A stretch of 64,000 nucleotides of DNA from Sipunculus nudus (Eukaryota; Annelida; Sipuncula; Golfingiida; Sipunculidae). Within the stretch, counting starts at the first letter, position 1. The number at the start of each line of letters is the position of its first letter. The stretch is from assembly GCA_026874595.1 (NCBI GenBank), contig CM049322.1, positions 23,845,400-23,909,399 of the forward strand, in the 5' to 3' direction. Below the pieces are notes generated by a model. It worked only from the letters and a program-made list of their open reading frames with translations, did not search any database and was not told where the DNA came from. Positions 13,581 through 24,344 of this stretch are shown piece by piece. Position numbers and translations under genes: made by a program.

Positions 13581-13683
13581 CTAAACCCAATGTCTGGGGG
13601 CTGACTCTGAGAGAAGCTTGCAATGAGATCTTCTTGTGTGACATCTGGTGAAGGGCTCTTCCGGTTAAACTTGATAGTACGAA
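13581..13683 (-). CDS. TMEM192: TMEM192-like, coding exon 5
   Basis: Acceptor 'gttatag' is at 13684-13690 and donor GTAAGTC follows 13581. The exon carries two bases of a Val codon, 33 full codons (residues 193-225) and two bases of an Arg codon. It reads RTIKFNRKSPSPD then a polar linker ending in PPDIGF. The position just after helix 4 and the basic RTIKFNRK start match the juxtamembrane segment of vertebrate TMEM192. It joins in phase to exons 4 and 6. Confidence 0.88.
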
Positions 13684-13700
13684 CTATAACGGAAAAAAAC

Positions 13701-14400
13701 AAGTGTTCCATGTGCCATGAGTCTCAGCTGAATTTGACATACATGTTATGCATGTATTAATTATTGATGTTATGAGCTGGTGAGAAGTATTCATTAATAA
13801 ATCTTGAACAAGGGGTAGAATGATGCTCAAAATCATGCTGTGACAATAGTCCTTAGAAAAAAGGTTACAGTGACCTTAATTAGGGTTTCTAAGATTTAAC
13901 CAGGAACTCCCTAGATGATAAGTTAGAAGTTTCTCCATCCAAATGTTACGAGTTAATATAAACATTTATTTTACATGGATTGTAAAAGTAGTTATTATAT
14001 AAATCACTGCACTCTCCATAGCTCAGATGATTGCATAGTCTGTAAGAGTGGAGGAAACCAGAGATCCCGCAGAAAACTACCTCACAGAATATAGGTCACA
14101 GGGACCTTATTTTGAGTTTCAAAGAAAATTTGACAGAGACCTCCCTGGATCTTAATTAAATTAGAGGTTTCTAGGTCCAACTGTTATGATGTGTGCTTGT
14201 CTGTCTAATAGGCTGGTAAAATCATATTCTTTCACATAGCTCACAGAATATAGGTCACAGTGACCTAATTTGAGGATTCAAAAAGACTTACCGAGTACCT
14301 CCCTTAATGTCATATTAGAAGGTGACTGAGAGACAGCTGGATGACAGACTATGAATGATTTTAATAGCTCAGTTGACTTTCGGTTAGCTTGGCTTACAAC
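13701..14400 (+). mobile_element. Shared-end repeat with internal GGTCAnnnTGACC units
   Basis: The diverged left end 'catgagtctcagctgaattt' is near 13716. The right end 'aatagctcagttgacttt' is at about 14360-14377. Inside are about three units of roughly 160 bp of the type 'atag.tcacagtgacct..tt.agg..tcaa..agatt', with a perfect GGTCACAGTGACC at 14253-14265. The next bases (14400 on) hold a GGTGGCGCCACC box at 14627. Confidence 0.5.
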
Positions 14401-14790
14401 ATGAGCTAGCTAGACATTTCTTGGCACCACAGGTGCCAAATTAATCCCCGCCCCCTTTAAGAATAGGTCCCCATCTTCAGCAACATATACTGACTCTTGA
14501 CAAGCTACCATGGTTTCTTCCATCGATAAATTTGAGAAACAATATTTTCCCCAAGATATGGGGGCCAATATGGTGAATCACTCTTGAGAAACGGGGATTA
14601 ATTTACACTAATTAAATGGTGAGGTAGGTGGCGCCACCTGTCTGTGGTAAAAATGAGGTTGATACAACAATTTTTGATAAAGTTATGAAGAAAATAAGGT
14701 TTTGTGATTTTTTTATGATCTTTGACCTATTTTGACCAATAACAGTTCCTAGTATAAAACACGACCTCTGCAAGGTATTTCATGGTAACA

Positions 14791-15318
14791 CGCAAGTATA
14801 CCAGAAGATCAATAATAACTAATGTTGACCCCATTGTAATACTTACCCAAGTATACCAGAAGATCAATAATAACTAATGTTGACCCCATTGTAATACTTA
14901 CCCAAGTATACCAGAAGATCTATAATAACTAATGTTGACCCCATTGTAATACTTACCCAAGTATACCAGAAGACCCAATAATAACTAATGTCGCCCCCAT
15001 AATAATTCTTACCTAGGTTTACCAGAAGACCAATAATAACTAATGTTGTCCCTATAATAATACTTACCTAAGTATACCAGAAGACCAATAACAACTAATG
15101 TTGTCCCTATAATAATACTTACCCAAGTATACCAGAAGATCAATAATAACTAATGTCGCCCCCATAATAATTCTTACCTAGGTATACCAGAAGACCAATA
15201 ATAACTAATGTTGTCCCTATAATGGTACATACCCAAGTACACCAGAAGACCAATAATAACTAATGTTGTTCACATAATAATACTTACCCAAATATACCAG
15301 AAGACCAATAATAACTAG
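14791..15318 (-). repeat. 55-bp minisatellite derived from exon 4 / donor boundary
   Basis: About 9.6 copies of a 55-bp unit. On the minus strand each unit is 35 bases of the 3' end of TMEM192 exon 4 plus its GTAAGT donor and about 14 more intronic bases. Eight or nine copies keep a GTAAGT or near-consensus donor. Copies differ at a few positions, for example 'gaccccattg' versus 'gtccctataa', so the array is not recent in all parts. It lies within intron 4. Confidence 0.85.
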
Positions 15319-15319
15319 A

Positions 15320-16645
15320 TGTGGTCAGACAATGGTCCTCAGAGAGCCCTGCGTTTCTGCTAGTGATGAACTAGTTTACATATGGGTGAAGTTTTAGTTA
15401 AATTTGAAAAATATGACAAACAAAAACAGGTTTTTATCCATATGCATGAGGGAAAAAATCTTACTGGATCAAATGATATTAAAGAAGAGATGTCTGAAAT
15501 AATGTGTGCAATAGAAAATCAACGAATGTAGTCTGTTGGCCATATTTGATTTTGAGCAAGTCTGTAATTCAATAGGTCTGGAACCCTCATAGACTTCAAT
15601 GATACCTGTGAAATTGGGAAAGCTGCAGCAGGTTCTTGTTGAGTTATTGTGTGCGAAAGAAAATCAGCGATCGGGCTGTGGAGGCCATACTGGAATTCCA
15701 ACAGGTCTGTAATTCAATAGGTCTGGAGCCCTCATATGTATCAACCATCCCTGTAAATTTGGGATAGCTGAAGCATGTTGTTGTTGAGTAATCGTGCACA
15801 AAAGAATATTAGGGATTGGTCTGTGATGGCCATATTTGAATTACGACAGGTCTGTAATTCAATAGGTCTGGAGCCCTTATAGGTACCAATCATCCCTGTG
15901 AATTTCAGAAAGATGCAGTAGGTTGTTGTTGAGCTATCGCATGGGAAAGAAAATCAGGGAGTCGGCTGTGTTGCCATATTGGAATTCTGACAGATCAGTA
16001 ATTCAATAGGTCTGGAGCCCTCATAGGTAACAATCATCCCTGTGAATTTGGGAAAGCTGAAGCATGTTGTTGTTGAGTTATCGTGCGCGAAAGAATATTA
16101 GGGATTTGGATGTGGCAGCCATATTGGAATTACGATAGATCTGTAATTCAATAGGTCAGGAGCCCTCATAGGTACCAATCATCCCTGTGAATTTGGGAAA
16201 GCTGCAGTGGGTTGTTGTTGAGTAATTGCGTGCGAAAGAAAATCAGCCATCAGGTTGTGGCGGCCATATTGGAATCCAGACAGGTCTGTTATTCAACAGG
16301 TCTGGAGCCCTTATAGGTAAAAAAACATCCCTGTGAATTTGGGAAAGCTGCAGTAGGTTGTTGTTGAGATTTCGCACACGAAAGAAAATCAGCGATCGGG
16401 CTGTTGCGGCCATATTTGAATTTTTACAGGTCTGTAATTCAATAGGTCTGGAACCCTCATAGGTACCAATCATCTCTGTGAATTTGGGAAACCTGCAGTA
16501 AGTCGTTGTTGAGTTATCATGCAAGAAAGAAAGTGTCACTGATGGAAGGACGGAAGTACAGAAGGACTGATGGTTGGAAGAAGGGATGGACAGAAGGACG
16601 GACTTACACGGTGATCACAATTGGGCACTGCTTGTCAAGAGGGGC
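15320..16645 (+). repeat. 146-bp tandem array inserted in the 55-bp array
   Basis: About seven units of roughly 146 bp lie between about 15500 and 16540. Landmarks 'ggtctggagccctcatagg' recur near 15573, 15718, 15865, 16011, 16155, 16300 and 16447. Other constant phrases are 'aattcaatagg', 'ggttgttgttgag' and 'ggccatattggaatt'. The right side changes to a GGAAGGACGG-rich tail (16540-16605) like those ending other repeats in the window. The block splits the 55-bp array into 14791-15318 and 16646-16770, so it probably arrived later as a mobile element with central tandem repeats. Confidence 0.7.
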
Positions 16646-16770
16646 CCTAACTAATATTGCCCCTTTAATAATACTTGCCCAAGTATACCAGAAGATCTAT
16701 AATAACTAATATTGCCCCTTTAATAATACTTACCCAAGTATACCAGAAGACCAATAATAACTAATGTTGC
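16646..16770 (-). repeat. 55-bp minisatellite, exon-proximal part
   Basis: About 2.3 copies of the 55-bp unit; the last one is the genuine 3' end of exon 4. The copy next to it has GCAAGT instead of GTAAGT at the donor position (about 16676). The array therefore begins inside the coding exon. Confidence 0.85.
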
Positions 16771-16892
16771 CTCCAGAGTAACGATAATCTGCAAGTAGTG
16801 TAACCTAGTGAGTTTGACGACACCATCACATGGCTTGCCGTCATGGCAGTAGAGGCTGACTATCGTCATCATGAACACCAGGAAGGCATTAC
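16734..16892 (-). CDS. TMEM192: TMEM192-like, coding exon 4 (helices 3-4)
   Basis: Acceptor 'ctcctgcag' ends at 16893 and donor GTAAGT is at 16733-16728. It encodes residues 140-191 plus split codons (Gly139, Val192): NAFLVFMMTIVSLY ends helix 3, a loop follows with two cysteines (154, 160), then helix 4 IIVTLEATLVIIGLLVYL. Reading through the first donor adds only G-K-Y-Y before a stop, which fixes this donor as the coding one. The last 35 bases are the source of the minisatellite in the following intron. Confidence 0.88.
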
Positions 16893-18087
16893 CTGCAGGA
16901 GAACATTGTACAAGATGTGTCAGTCAGAGTATTGTCCATAACACAGTAGTTGTGTGGCTGAAATCATCAGAGTTCTATTGAAGGAAGGAGGTTATGGACT
17001 TTAGCTCCAACTGCAGGGCTGGCTGAGCCAAAGATACTCCAGAGAATCCCTGTTGTAATTGATAAAGTGACTGTGTGAGAATCCTTCCCTCAGAGTTACT
17101 TTGGAAGGAGTCTTTTGTTTCCAGGACCACAGCATGAACTTGTTAAATTACTTGTATGTACACAGATCTATTTTTTAACGACTTAAAAAATTTTTTGCCA
17201 GGCGGGCGGCATTGAGGCTTTTCAGTCACGTGCCACTGGGCAGGAAAAGCTGGCCATTGTATCATTCAACAGTAAGTTGAATGTTTTGTGATACTAATAA
17301 AACTTTACACGCATTTACTGTTTGTTGTATGTGAATACATGGTAATCTAAGATTTTTTAATGAATGTACTAAAACTACAAATTGAAAAAGTGTAAGAATC
17401 CTTCCTTTGGTGTCACTTTGGAGAGCTGAATGTTTTGTAAATCAAATACAAAATTACAAGTACTTACTGTTTGTTGTATGTGATTACATTGTAATCTAAG
17501 ATTTTTAGGTGAATTCTATCATATATGTCAGGGTGGGTTTGAGTAAAATTTGAGTGCGTATTCAGTTAGTGACTTAAGCGAAGTAATATGTGTGCATCTA
17601 TGAGTAAACATTCCGAGCAAAAAGGGGGGTGCATACTCTAAAATGAGGAAGCGTATTCTATTGAGAACTTTCAGTAACTCTTTTTCTGGTGTAATCCATC
17701 CCATCAGGAGGTCACAAGGACATCAGAACTTACAAATATAAAGTGTATAAATACTGGTATAATAAAGTATCATTTACAACATGTATTTACTATGTATGGC
17801 TGCCCATAGTAGTATTGATTTGTATGTTCACGACACTGTACCTGCTGAGTGTACCTCACATCACTGAGACCAGACAGACACTTTTTGAATGACTGATACA
17901 TGGAGGACTTTCCCTCATTTGATGTGTCTTATCTTGTTGAGCTGACCTTGAGATATGACTTGACTATACGTTACACAATCAATGATATGTAAACAAGATA
18001 TTTGTTTTCTTCAAAGGCAGATAAAAACAGACCACATGTCATCTGAATTCAATGATTTAAATACATTCAAAAAATTAATTAAGAGCC

Positions 18088-18500
18088 AGGGCTTCATAAA
18101 ACAGAGTCCCAGTACCCCAGTAAGTCACTGAAATCCTCTTGTGTCTATGCTTTTATCAACAGTCCCAGTACCCCATTAAGTCACTAAAATCCTCTTGTAT
18201 CTAAGTTTTATCAACAGAGACCGAGTACCCAAGTAAGTCACTAAAATCCTCTAGTATCTATGTTTTTATCAACAGAGTCCTAGTAGCCCAGTAAGTCACT
18301 AAAATCCTCTTGTATCTATGTTTTTATCAACAGTCCTAGTACCCCATTAAGTCACTAAAATCCTCTTGTATCTAAGTTTTATCAACAGAGACCGAGTACC
18401 CAAGTAAGTCACTAAAATCCTCTAGTATCTATGTTTTTATCAACAGAGACCTAGTAGCCCAGTAAGTCACTAACATCCTTTTGTATCTATGTTTTTATCA
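18088..18500 (+). repeat. Tandem repeat, about 62-66 bp unit, about 6 copies
   Basis: The unit is built from 'agtcccagtaccccagtaag', 'tcactaaaatcctcttgtat', then 'ctatgtttttatcaacag'. Copies start near 18100, 18163, 18218, 18279, 18337 and 18393. It lies in TMEM192 intron 3. On the plus strand each unit resembles an acceptor (tatcaacag), a mini-exon of about 16 nt and a GTAAGT donor; no plus-strand gene is seen to use it. Confidence 0.75.
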
Positions 18501-19377
18501 ATGGAGCAACTTTTTCTGACAGTGATTGAAGGGCCATCTGCTGATTAGACGGAGTAGTATGTCAAGCCATTGCAGTGCCCTCTTGTGCCCTCCCTGTGAG
18601 ATTATTCAACAGGCTGGTCAGCATAAATTTAATTTCATGTTAACATAAACAAATATTACTTGGTTTGTTTACCTCTCCTGTTTCTTTCATGATTAAAATT
18701 ACTGATCAAACTTTTGTTTGAACAACCTTTACTTTTCAGTAATCAGTGACCTATAACTCTATTGAGAAAAAAAAATATTATCCAAATGTCTAGTGCAGAT
18801 GCTTCAATACACATGCACAAAATGTAAAAGGTTGAATGTTTGTCATTTTAGAGTTACTGTTTAAGATTAATATATTTCCGATTTCAGCATTAAACAGAAA
18901 AGAGAGACAAATTACTGTCCTTGGGCATTCTAACTACATTTTGACAAGAAACTATTTTGAAGCCCAAAGCAGGCAGCATTCTTCTGGTGATTACAATTCT
19001 CCCAAATTCAAAGATGATGGACAAGTAAGCAGCCCTCCTGAATTCTGAGATTAAATGTCTTCACCAAGACATTCACTGGATGACACTGGTTAATTACAGT
19101 CAGCTGAGCTAAAAAACTGTGTTTTTTTAAGGAAAATGCCAGATTCATGGGCTCTGAAATGAAAAACATTAACTCCTGTGTTCTTGCTGCTAATTTTTCA
19201 ACAAATACACAAATGTCACATATAAATTCAGATATTGTAATGTGAAGCCCTGGGTATTTTTAACTGAAAACTGCTTCATCCCTGCAGTGAGCAAGCTGAC
19301 ACTTGTGTCATTATTTTGTTAACATGAAAACATGAAAGTTCTTTGTAGGTGAGGAATAAAAAAAAACATGCACTGAC

Positions 19378-19615
19378 CCACTGAGAATATGTAAAATGGA
19401 ATCCTCCTGATGAGACGTGTTTTCTTGTGGAATTCCAGATATCCATGCATGCGGGATGCATTCTGCTCATAGCAAAAATACTGGTCAAACAACAGCACAA
19501 CAAACCAGAATCCGGAATGGAATAATGTGAGCATGTAGAATGCTGGGAAGCTCTTAGCACCCCCACAGTCCTTGGCAACCAAAGGCACAATGAACACAGA
19601 TACCACCAGCGCCAC
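19378..19615 (-). CDS. TMEM192: TMEM192-like, coding exon 3 (helices 1-3)
   Basis: Acceptor 'tacctttgcag' precedes GTG at 19615. The donor is GTCAGT at 19377, a usable but non-optimal site. Seventy-nine codons (residues 60-138) plus one base finish helix 1, then a lumenal-type loop with DCGG, helix 2 (YMLTLFHSGFWFVVLLF), a polar HGYLEFHKKTRLIRR loop, and the start of helix 3. The HGY and K/R-rich loop corresponds to the RNRGYNLIYRSTRHLKR loop of the vertebrate protein. Confidence 0.88.
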
Positions 19616-20930
19616 CTGCAAAGGTAAAAGTTAAAATGTAAGTGAACAAGGCATCCAGAATAACTGTAATCAAACGTCTGACAGCTGTGCTAAAGAATCA
19701 GTAATATCACTGATGAGCTATATATTTAGCGAGGTGAAGAACAACTGCTACTAGCGTCGACTGATGATATTGTAAGCATATACACATAATAGATAAAAGA
19801 ATAAAGAATTACCATGTTAGTCTTATTGTTATCTATGATATTGGTTATATCCTTTCATCCAAGTTATAGGTAAAGATTCCTTAAGACGTATTATAATAGA
19901 TAAGGGGGTCCATTGGAGTTACAGGAATATTGCCCAGCTCCTGCAGGACATGTCTCAGGCCATATTCGAAATGCAAGAAAATCCCCAAGGCCCAGGGTCC
20001 TCCCTGAATGTCATATCAGAAGATTCAAGGCCAAAAAGATACAATAGATGAATACCAAAATTGGGATAAAAACACTAAGACTTTTGTGCATACAAAATAG
20101 ATTTTGTATATAAACACAATGCTGCTTATTTTCTGAGTGCCCCATCAAACATTAACGATCTATATGACACAGAATCATCTTTTCAATTTGCCATTACTCT
20201 TAACTTGGATCTTACAATAGTGTCGGCACCTGACAGAAAAAAAGTAAACTACACGGACATGTCTGGGGTGTTCGAAATAATGCGTGTTCTTAATTTAGTG
20301 CAAACCATGCTCCTGCAAAAAAGCACAAAAATAAAAACCCTGCCAACAAAACCACTTCTGCAGTATGTAAATATGTATATATATAAATAGTTCAAATTAT
20401 TCAATCGCAAAAATGGTATTTTATATATATTTAAGAGAGGGCAAAACATACCTATACATGTAACAGATATTCAAAATTAAAATGTAAAAGTATGATCACC
20501 TCATGATTTTTAAGAATTGGCTCAGCAAAAGATTGTAAATATTATATAAATTTGTATGTATGTTTGGCTGTTAAATACTAAACCATTTAAACTGTTGTAA
20601 CAATAAAGATATTCAGATTGTGTATTAGGGTCTATTAAACAAAGTGGTACAACATGGGTGCTTCTGGATCTGTCATACACTGAGATCTCAGTTTTTAAGG
20701 AGGCATCCCAGATGTGTTTAAAATGTCTGTTAATAAATGACATAAGGTTTAACTAAAACAGTCACCACTGTAACATTAATATTAACTTAATTTTATTCTA
20801 CCCTTAAATGTTAAATATATATTAGAAGTGATGACTAGCAGTGTATTTTATTTTTGTTCTTTTCAAAATTTTATAGTTATATATTTTCTTGAAAGGGTCT
20901 GTACTAGACATCATATGAAAATATATTATT
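19616..20930. other. TMEM192 intron 2, no gene seen
   Basis: AT-rich intronic sequence. Short open frames at 20205-20743 in both orientations have no recognisable domain, and I treat them as chance frames. Confidence 0.4.
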
Positions 20931-21047
20931 TGGATTCATAGGTCCAACAGTTTCAAAACGTGCCCTGTTAATGGATGGATGGCTAGCCTGACAACGGACA
21001 AAGGACCACGACTATTGCTCAGATGACTTATAGTCAGCTGAGCTAAA
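20930..21047 (+). mobile_element. 3' end of a shared-end repeat (fragment)
   Basis: Carries 'aacggacaaaggaccacgac' and then the family hairpin with TGACTTATAGTCA centre and 'gctgagctaaaaaa' at its end. Only about 120 bp of the right terminus is clear. A similar 3' terminus without a clear body ends near 19107. Confidence 0.6.
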
Positions 21048-21534
21048 AAAACACAAAGATAAATTAAGTAAGCTCTCTCCTGAAAATGGAATAATCAAAA
21101 CAATTGAACAGACCTGGGCATTACATTTTGGTAAATGTAACAATCTCCTCAATGTTACAACAACCATACTTTTGGCCCATAGACACCGCATAAAAAAATC
21201 ATATATTTATATTACCAGCCCTGCCCTGCAAAATCATGTAAAAGTCATATTCAAGGGCCTGCAGGGTGGGATAGGCTGCGGAACCCCACTCTGGGCTCTA
21301 GAGCATAAAACACACAGCTAAGCAACCCCCTCATTTGTATATAAGAGCAAATCAACAATAAAGTGTAACAAGCATTTGAAGTGATGTACATAATTCCTTC
21401 AGACTATTTCATCTATTTCATATCTTGATGAGACTAACTACTCTGTCAATGCTTTGTACAAGTTTTCTTTCCTTTGATGCATTTGAATAAAGGTAAAGAA
21501 TGCAATTCTTGTGTTTGATTTTGGCAATATTAAG

Positions 21535-21690
21535 GTTTGTAATCATGGCTGTAATCATGATTACTTTTTGAAGTAATCATAAAGTAATCGTAATCGATTA
21601 AATGAAATTATGTTGGTAATCGTAATTGTAATCATAATCAGTTACTTTTCAAGTAATTGTTATAGATTACATATATCAAGTAATCACCCC
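21535..21690. repeat. TAATC/GATTA-rich repeat
   Basis: Dense TAATC and GATTA words in both orientations (aagtaatcg, gtaatcgtaattg, caagtaatca). This arrangement is common in subterminal regions of hAT-like elements, but no paired terminus or target duplication was found. Confidence 0.45.
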
Positions 21691-22479
21691 ATGTCTGCTC
21701 TTCGCTTAATGCTGATTGGACTTGAATTGAAACAACACGGAAATCTTCCAGCGTGACCGACCTTGTATGCAGTGGCATGTGACATTGGTTAGAGATTTCT
21801 TTAAAATGTGGTGGCTCTTTGTTCTCTGCTTACCCAAGAATAACATGGGAAGCATGGTTAAGGTTGCATGGGGGTGCTCTAAAAAGCACTCCTGAAATGA
21901 AAATGAGGGGCTCGATGGGGCTAGATTGTTCAAATCAGATGCTCTGCTGAAATATCTTAATATTAATACATTCAAAAAGTGTATCAAAGTGCAAGTTTTC
22001 CTGTAAGAGTTTAATCAGGCTGAAAAAAAAATTACTCTGAATGTAGTAATTTTCAAACCTTTTTACTGCCTGTTCCAGTTATCAAAAGCTACATACAAAT
22101 TCTCTCCTTAATGTAACCAAAATTCAGGGAGGTAGCTCATCTGATGGAACAAAAGAAGTACTTGACACAGTGTATTTCAATTTGCACTCATATCCATGTG
22201 TAGTTTACATAGGCAGAGTTGAATACAAAAGGCTAATTTCATGAAGTTCAAACAGAGGGATAGCGCAATATTTCTCTAAGAATTCGGGGTAATGAAACCA
22301 GAATCAGGTAGGCGGACAGCACTTGACATGCAGGCATGAGTGATTTCCAATTTGCAACGCAAACTTACATGATGCGTCACACATGGCTTAATATGCATTG
22401 TGATTAGCGGTTATTTAGAATGCTGATGTGGATATAATTTGTGCCCTGCCTGACTCACTGGGTGCTCAAAATCGTGTTT

Positions 22480-23075
22480 TCAGCCCATATCTTGCATTAA
22501 TAGGTCACCATGACCTAATTTCATGTTTCAAGGATATTTGCCTTGGACCTGTTTAGTTAACATCCAGACTGCTTCATTTGGAGGTCTCAAAAACAGAGAA
22601 AAAAATACATAAAAATTAGAAAAAAATAAAGGTGGCACCATCAGTCTTCAGAAACTGATGAAACTGTCCATGACCAATATGCATTGAATAAATCATGGCA
22701 ATTCATGTGTTAGTTATTGAGATACTGGAGCTTTTGTATCAAATTTTTTATTATTCTTGGGTGCACAAACAATTCCCATAACTTGTAAAATATCAGTCAC
22801 AGTGACCTGATTTTGGGCGTTGAAGGACCTTCCTGAATTTTCTGTTAGAAGTTTCTATGTCTAGGGGTTACGATTTGCACCCTGTTAACGTATGGGGTCA
22901 TAATAATCATATATTTCTGCAGACTTGGCCTTTAAGATCAAGGTCAAGGTCACCAGTTTTCAAACTGATCTTAGAACATGGTATAAACATCTGGTGTGTC
23001 AAATTTGAGGGTAAAGAATCCAATAAGTTAACAAAGAATCCTAAAGTTGATATAATTCGGCTGATTTGACCTTGA
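22480..23075 (+). repeat. Repeat with GGTCAnnnTGACC and TCAAGGTCA boxes
   Basis: Diverged units of the type seen at 13701-14400 and 44004-45220. A perfect GGTCACCATGACC is at 22503-22515 and an imperfect one at about 22795. TCAAGGTCA occurs twice, overlapping (22938-22946 and 22944-22952), and once inverted at 23067-23075. No coding potential is evident. Confidence 0.55.
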
Positions 23076-23080
23076 ACCTT

Positions 23081-24001
23081 GTGTTCAGTAAGACAACGCC
23101 TGACCACTGTGATTATACACACTGCTGTACTTCAGGGCTGTGTTAAGTAAGACAATGCCTGACCACTGTGTTTATACACACTGCTGTACTTCAGGGCTGT
23201 GTTATGTAAGACAATGCCTGACCACTGTGATTATACACATTACCGTACTTCAGGGCTGTGTTATGTAAGACAATGCCTGACCACTGTGATTATACACATT
23301 ACCATACTTCAGGGCTGTGTTAATTAAAACAATGCCTGACCACTGTGATTATATACATTACCGTACTCCAGGGCTGTGTTTAGTAAGACAACGCCTGACC
23401 ACTGTGATTATACACACTGCTGTACTTCAGGGCTGTGTTAAGTAAGACAATGCCTGACCACTGTGATTATACACATTACCATATTACAGAGCTGTGTTAA
23501 GTAAGACAATGCCTGACCACTGTGATTATACACATTACCATACTTCAGGGCTGTGTTAAGTAAAACAATGCCTGACCACTGTGATTATACACATTACCAT
23601 ACTTCAGGGCAGTGTTAGGTAAGACAATGCTTGACCACTGTGATTATACACATTACCATACTTCAGGGCTGTGTTAAGTAAAACAATGCCTGACCACTGT
23701 GATTATACACATTACCGTACTTCTGGGCAGTGTTATGTAAGACAATTCCTGACCACTGTGATTATACACATTTACTGTACTTCAGGGCTGTGTTATGTAA
23801 GACAATTCCTGACCACTGTGATTATACACATTACTGTACTTCAGGGCTGTGTTATGTAAGACAATGCCTGACCACTGTGATTATACACATTACTGTACTT
23901 CAGGGCTGTGTTATGTAAGACAATGCCTGACCACTGTGATTATACACATTACTGTACTTCAGGGCTGTGTTATGTAAGACAATGCCTGACCACTGTGATT
24001 A
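23081..24001 (-). repeat. 59-bp minisatellite derived from exon 2 / donor boundary
   Basis: About 15.6 copies of a 59-bp unit lie at the start of intron 2. On the minus strand each unit has the last 11-12 bases of exon 2 (ATAATCACAGTG) followed by its GTCAGG donor and about 40 intronic bases. The exon-proximal copy is continuous with exon 2. Variation between copies is low (for example 'ttaccgtact' versus 'ttaccatact'), suggesting recent turnover. Confidence 0.88.
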
Positions 24002-24131
24002 TCTCCAGGATGATGGCCCAGGTCGTGTGTATTCTTCGGAATGCTGGACGATTCTCCTGACTCAACAACGCTTCATCTCTCAGCAGCTCCTCACTGTCCT
24101 GAGACATGCTGGGACCGTCAAAGAAGAATCC
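23991..24131 (-). CDS. TMEM192: TMEM192-like, coding exon 2
   Basis: Acceptor 'gttatttcag' ends at 24132. The donor is GTCAGG after 23991. Forty-seven codons (residues 13-59), phase 0 at both ends: GFFFDGPSMSQ, then an acidic dileucine signal DSEELL, a polar stretch, and the start of helix 1 TTWAIILEIITV. The internal Met21 could be an alternative start if exon 1 were non-coding. The donor is weak and is repeated in each copy of the adjacent minisatellite; reading through it gives VRHCLT and a stop. Confidence 0.85.
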
Positions 24132-24344
24132 CTGAAATAACATTAAAACTGTAATGATCCTGACAGTTACATTTCCAGAACTGTGTCAGGCTATCACAAG
24201 GATGTGCTGGTATGATATTGCTACAATACAATCCTCATGTAAGTCAATGAAAGATTTAGGGTTGGCTGAAATATATATATTTAAAAATAACTAGAGATAA
24301 AAGTTTTGAAAATAAAGTCAGCAGGTAATATATATAGAACAAGG

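Noticed and set aside
14017-14060. tRNA-like 'atagctcagatgattg' start
   Set aside because: The TAGCTCAG word belongs to the shared-end repeat hairpin; no anticodon or T arm can be folded from the flanking bases.
15519-16539. Minus frames rich in 'DLLNYR' type segments
   Set aside because: They translate the 146-bp tandem units; the apparent protein repeats follow the DNA repeat.
19276-19590. 104-codon frame overlapping TMEM192 exon 3 in another phase
   Set aside because: It is a shadow of the true exon; the other phase carries the TMEM192-like helices and has proper splice sites.
22115-22200. Possible tRNA-derived SINE (ggtagctcatctgatgg)
   Set aside because: There is an A-box-like word but no credible B box, clover-leaf or poly(A)-type tail, so it is not supportable.
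23671-23918. Repetitive 62-codon frames
   Set aside because: They are translations of the 59-bp minisatellite and have no separate coding evidence.
23081-24001. CRISPR-like array
   Set aside because: The units are contiguous 59-bp tandem copies with no unique spacers, in an animal intron.
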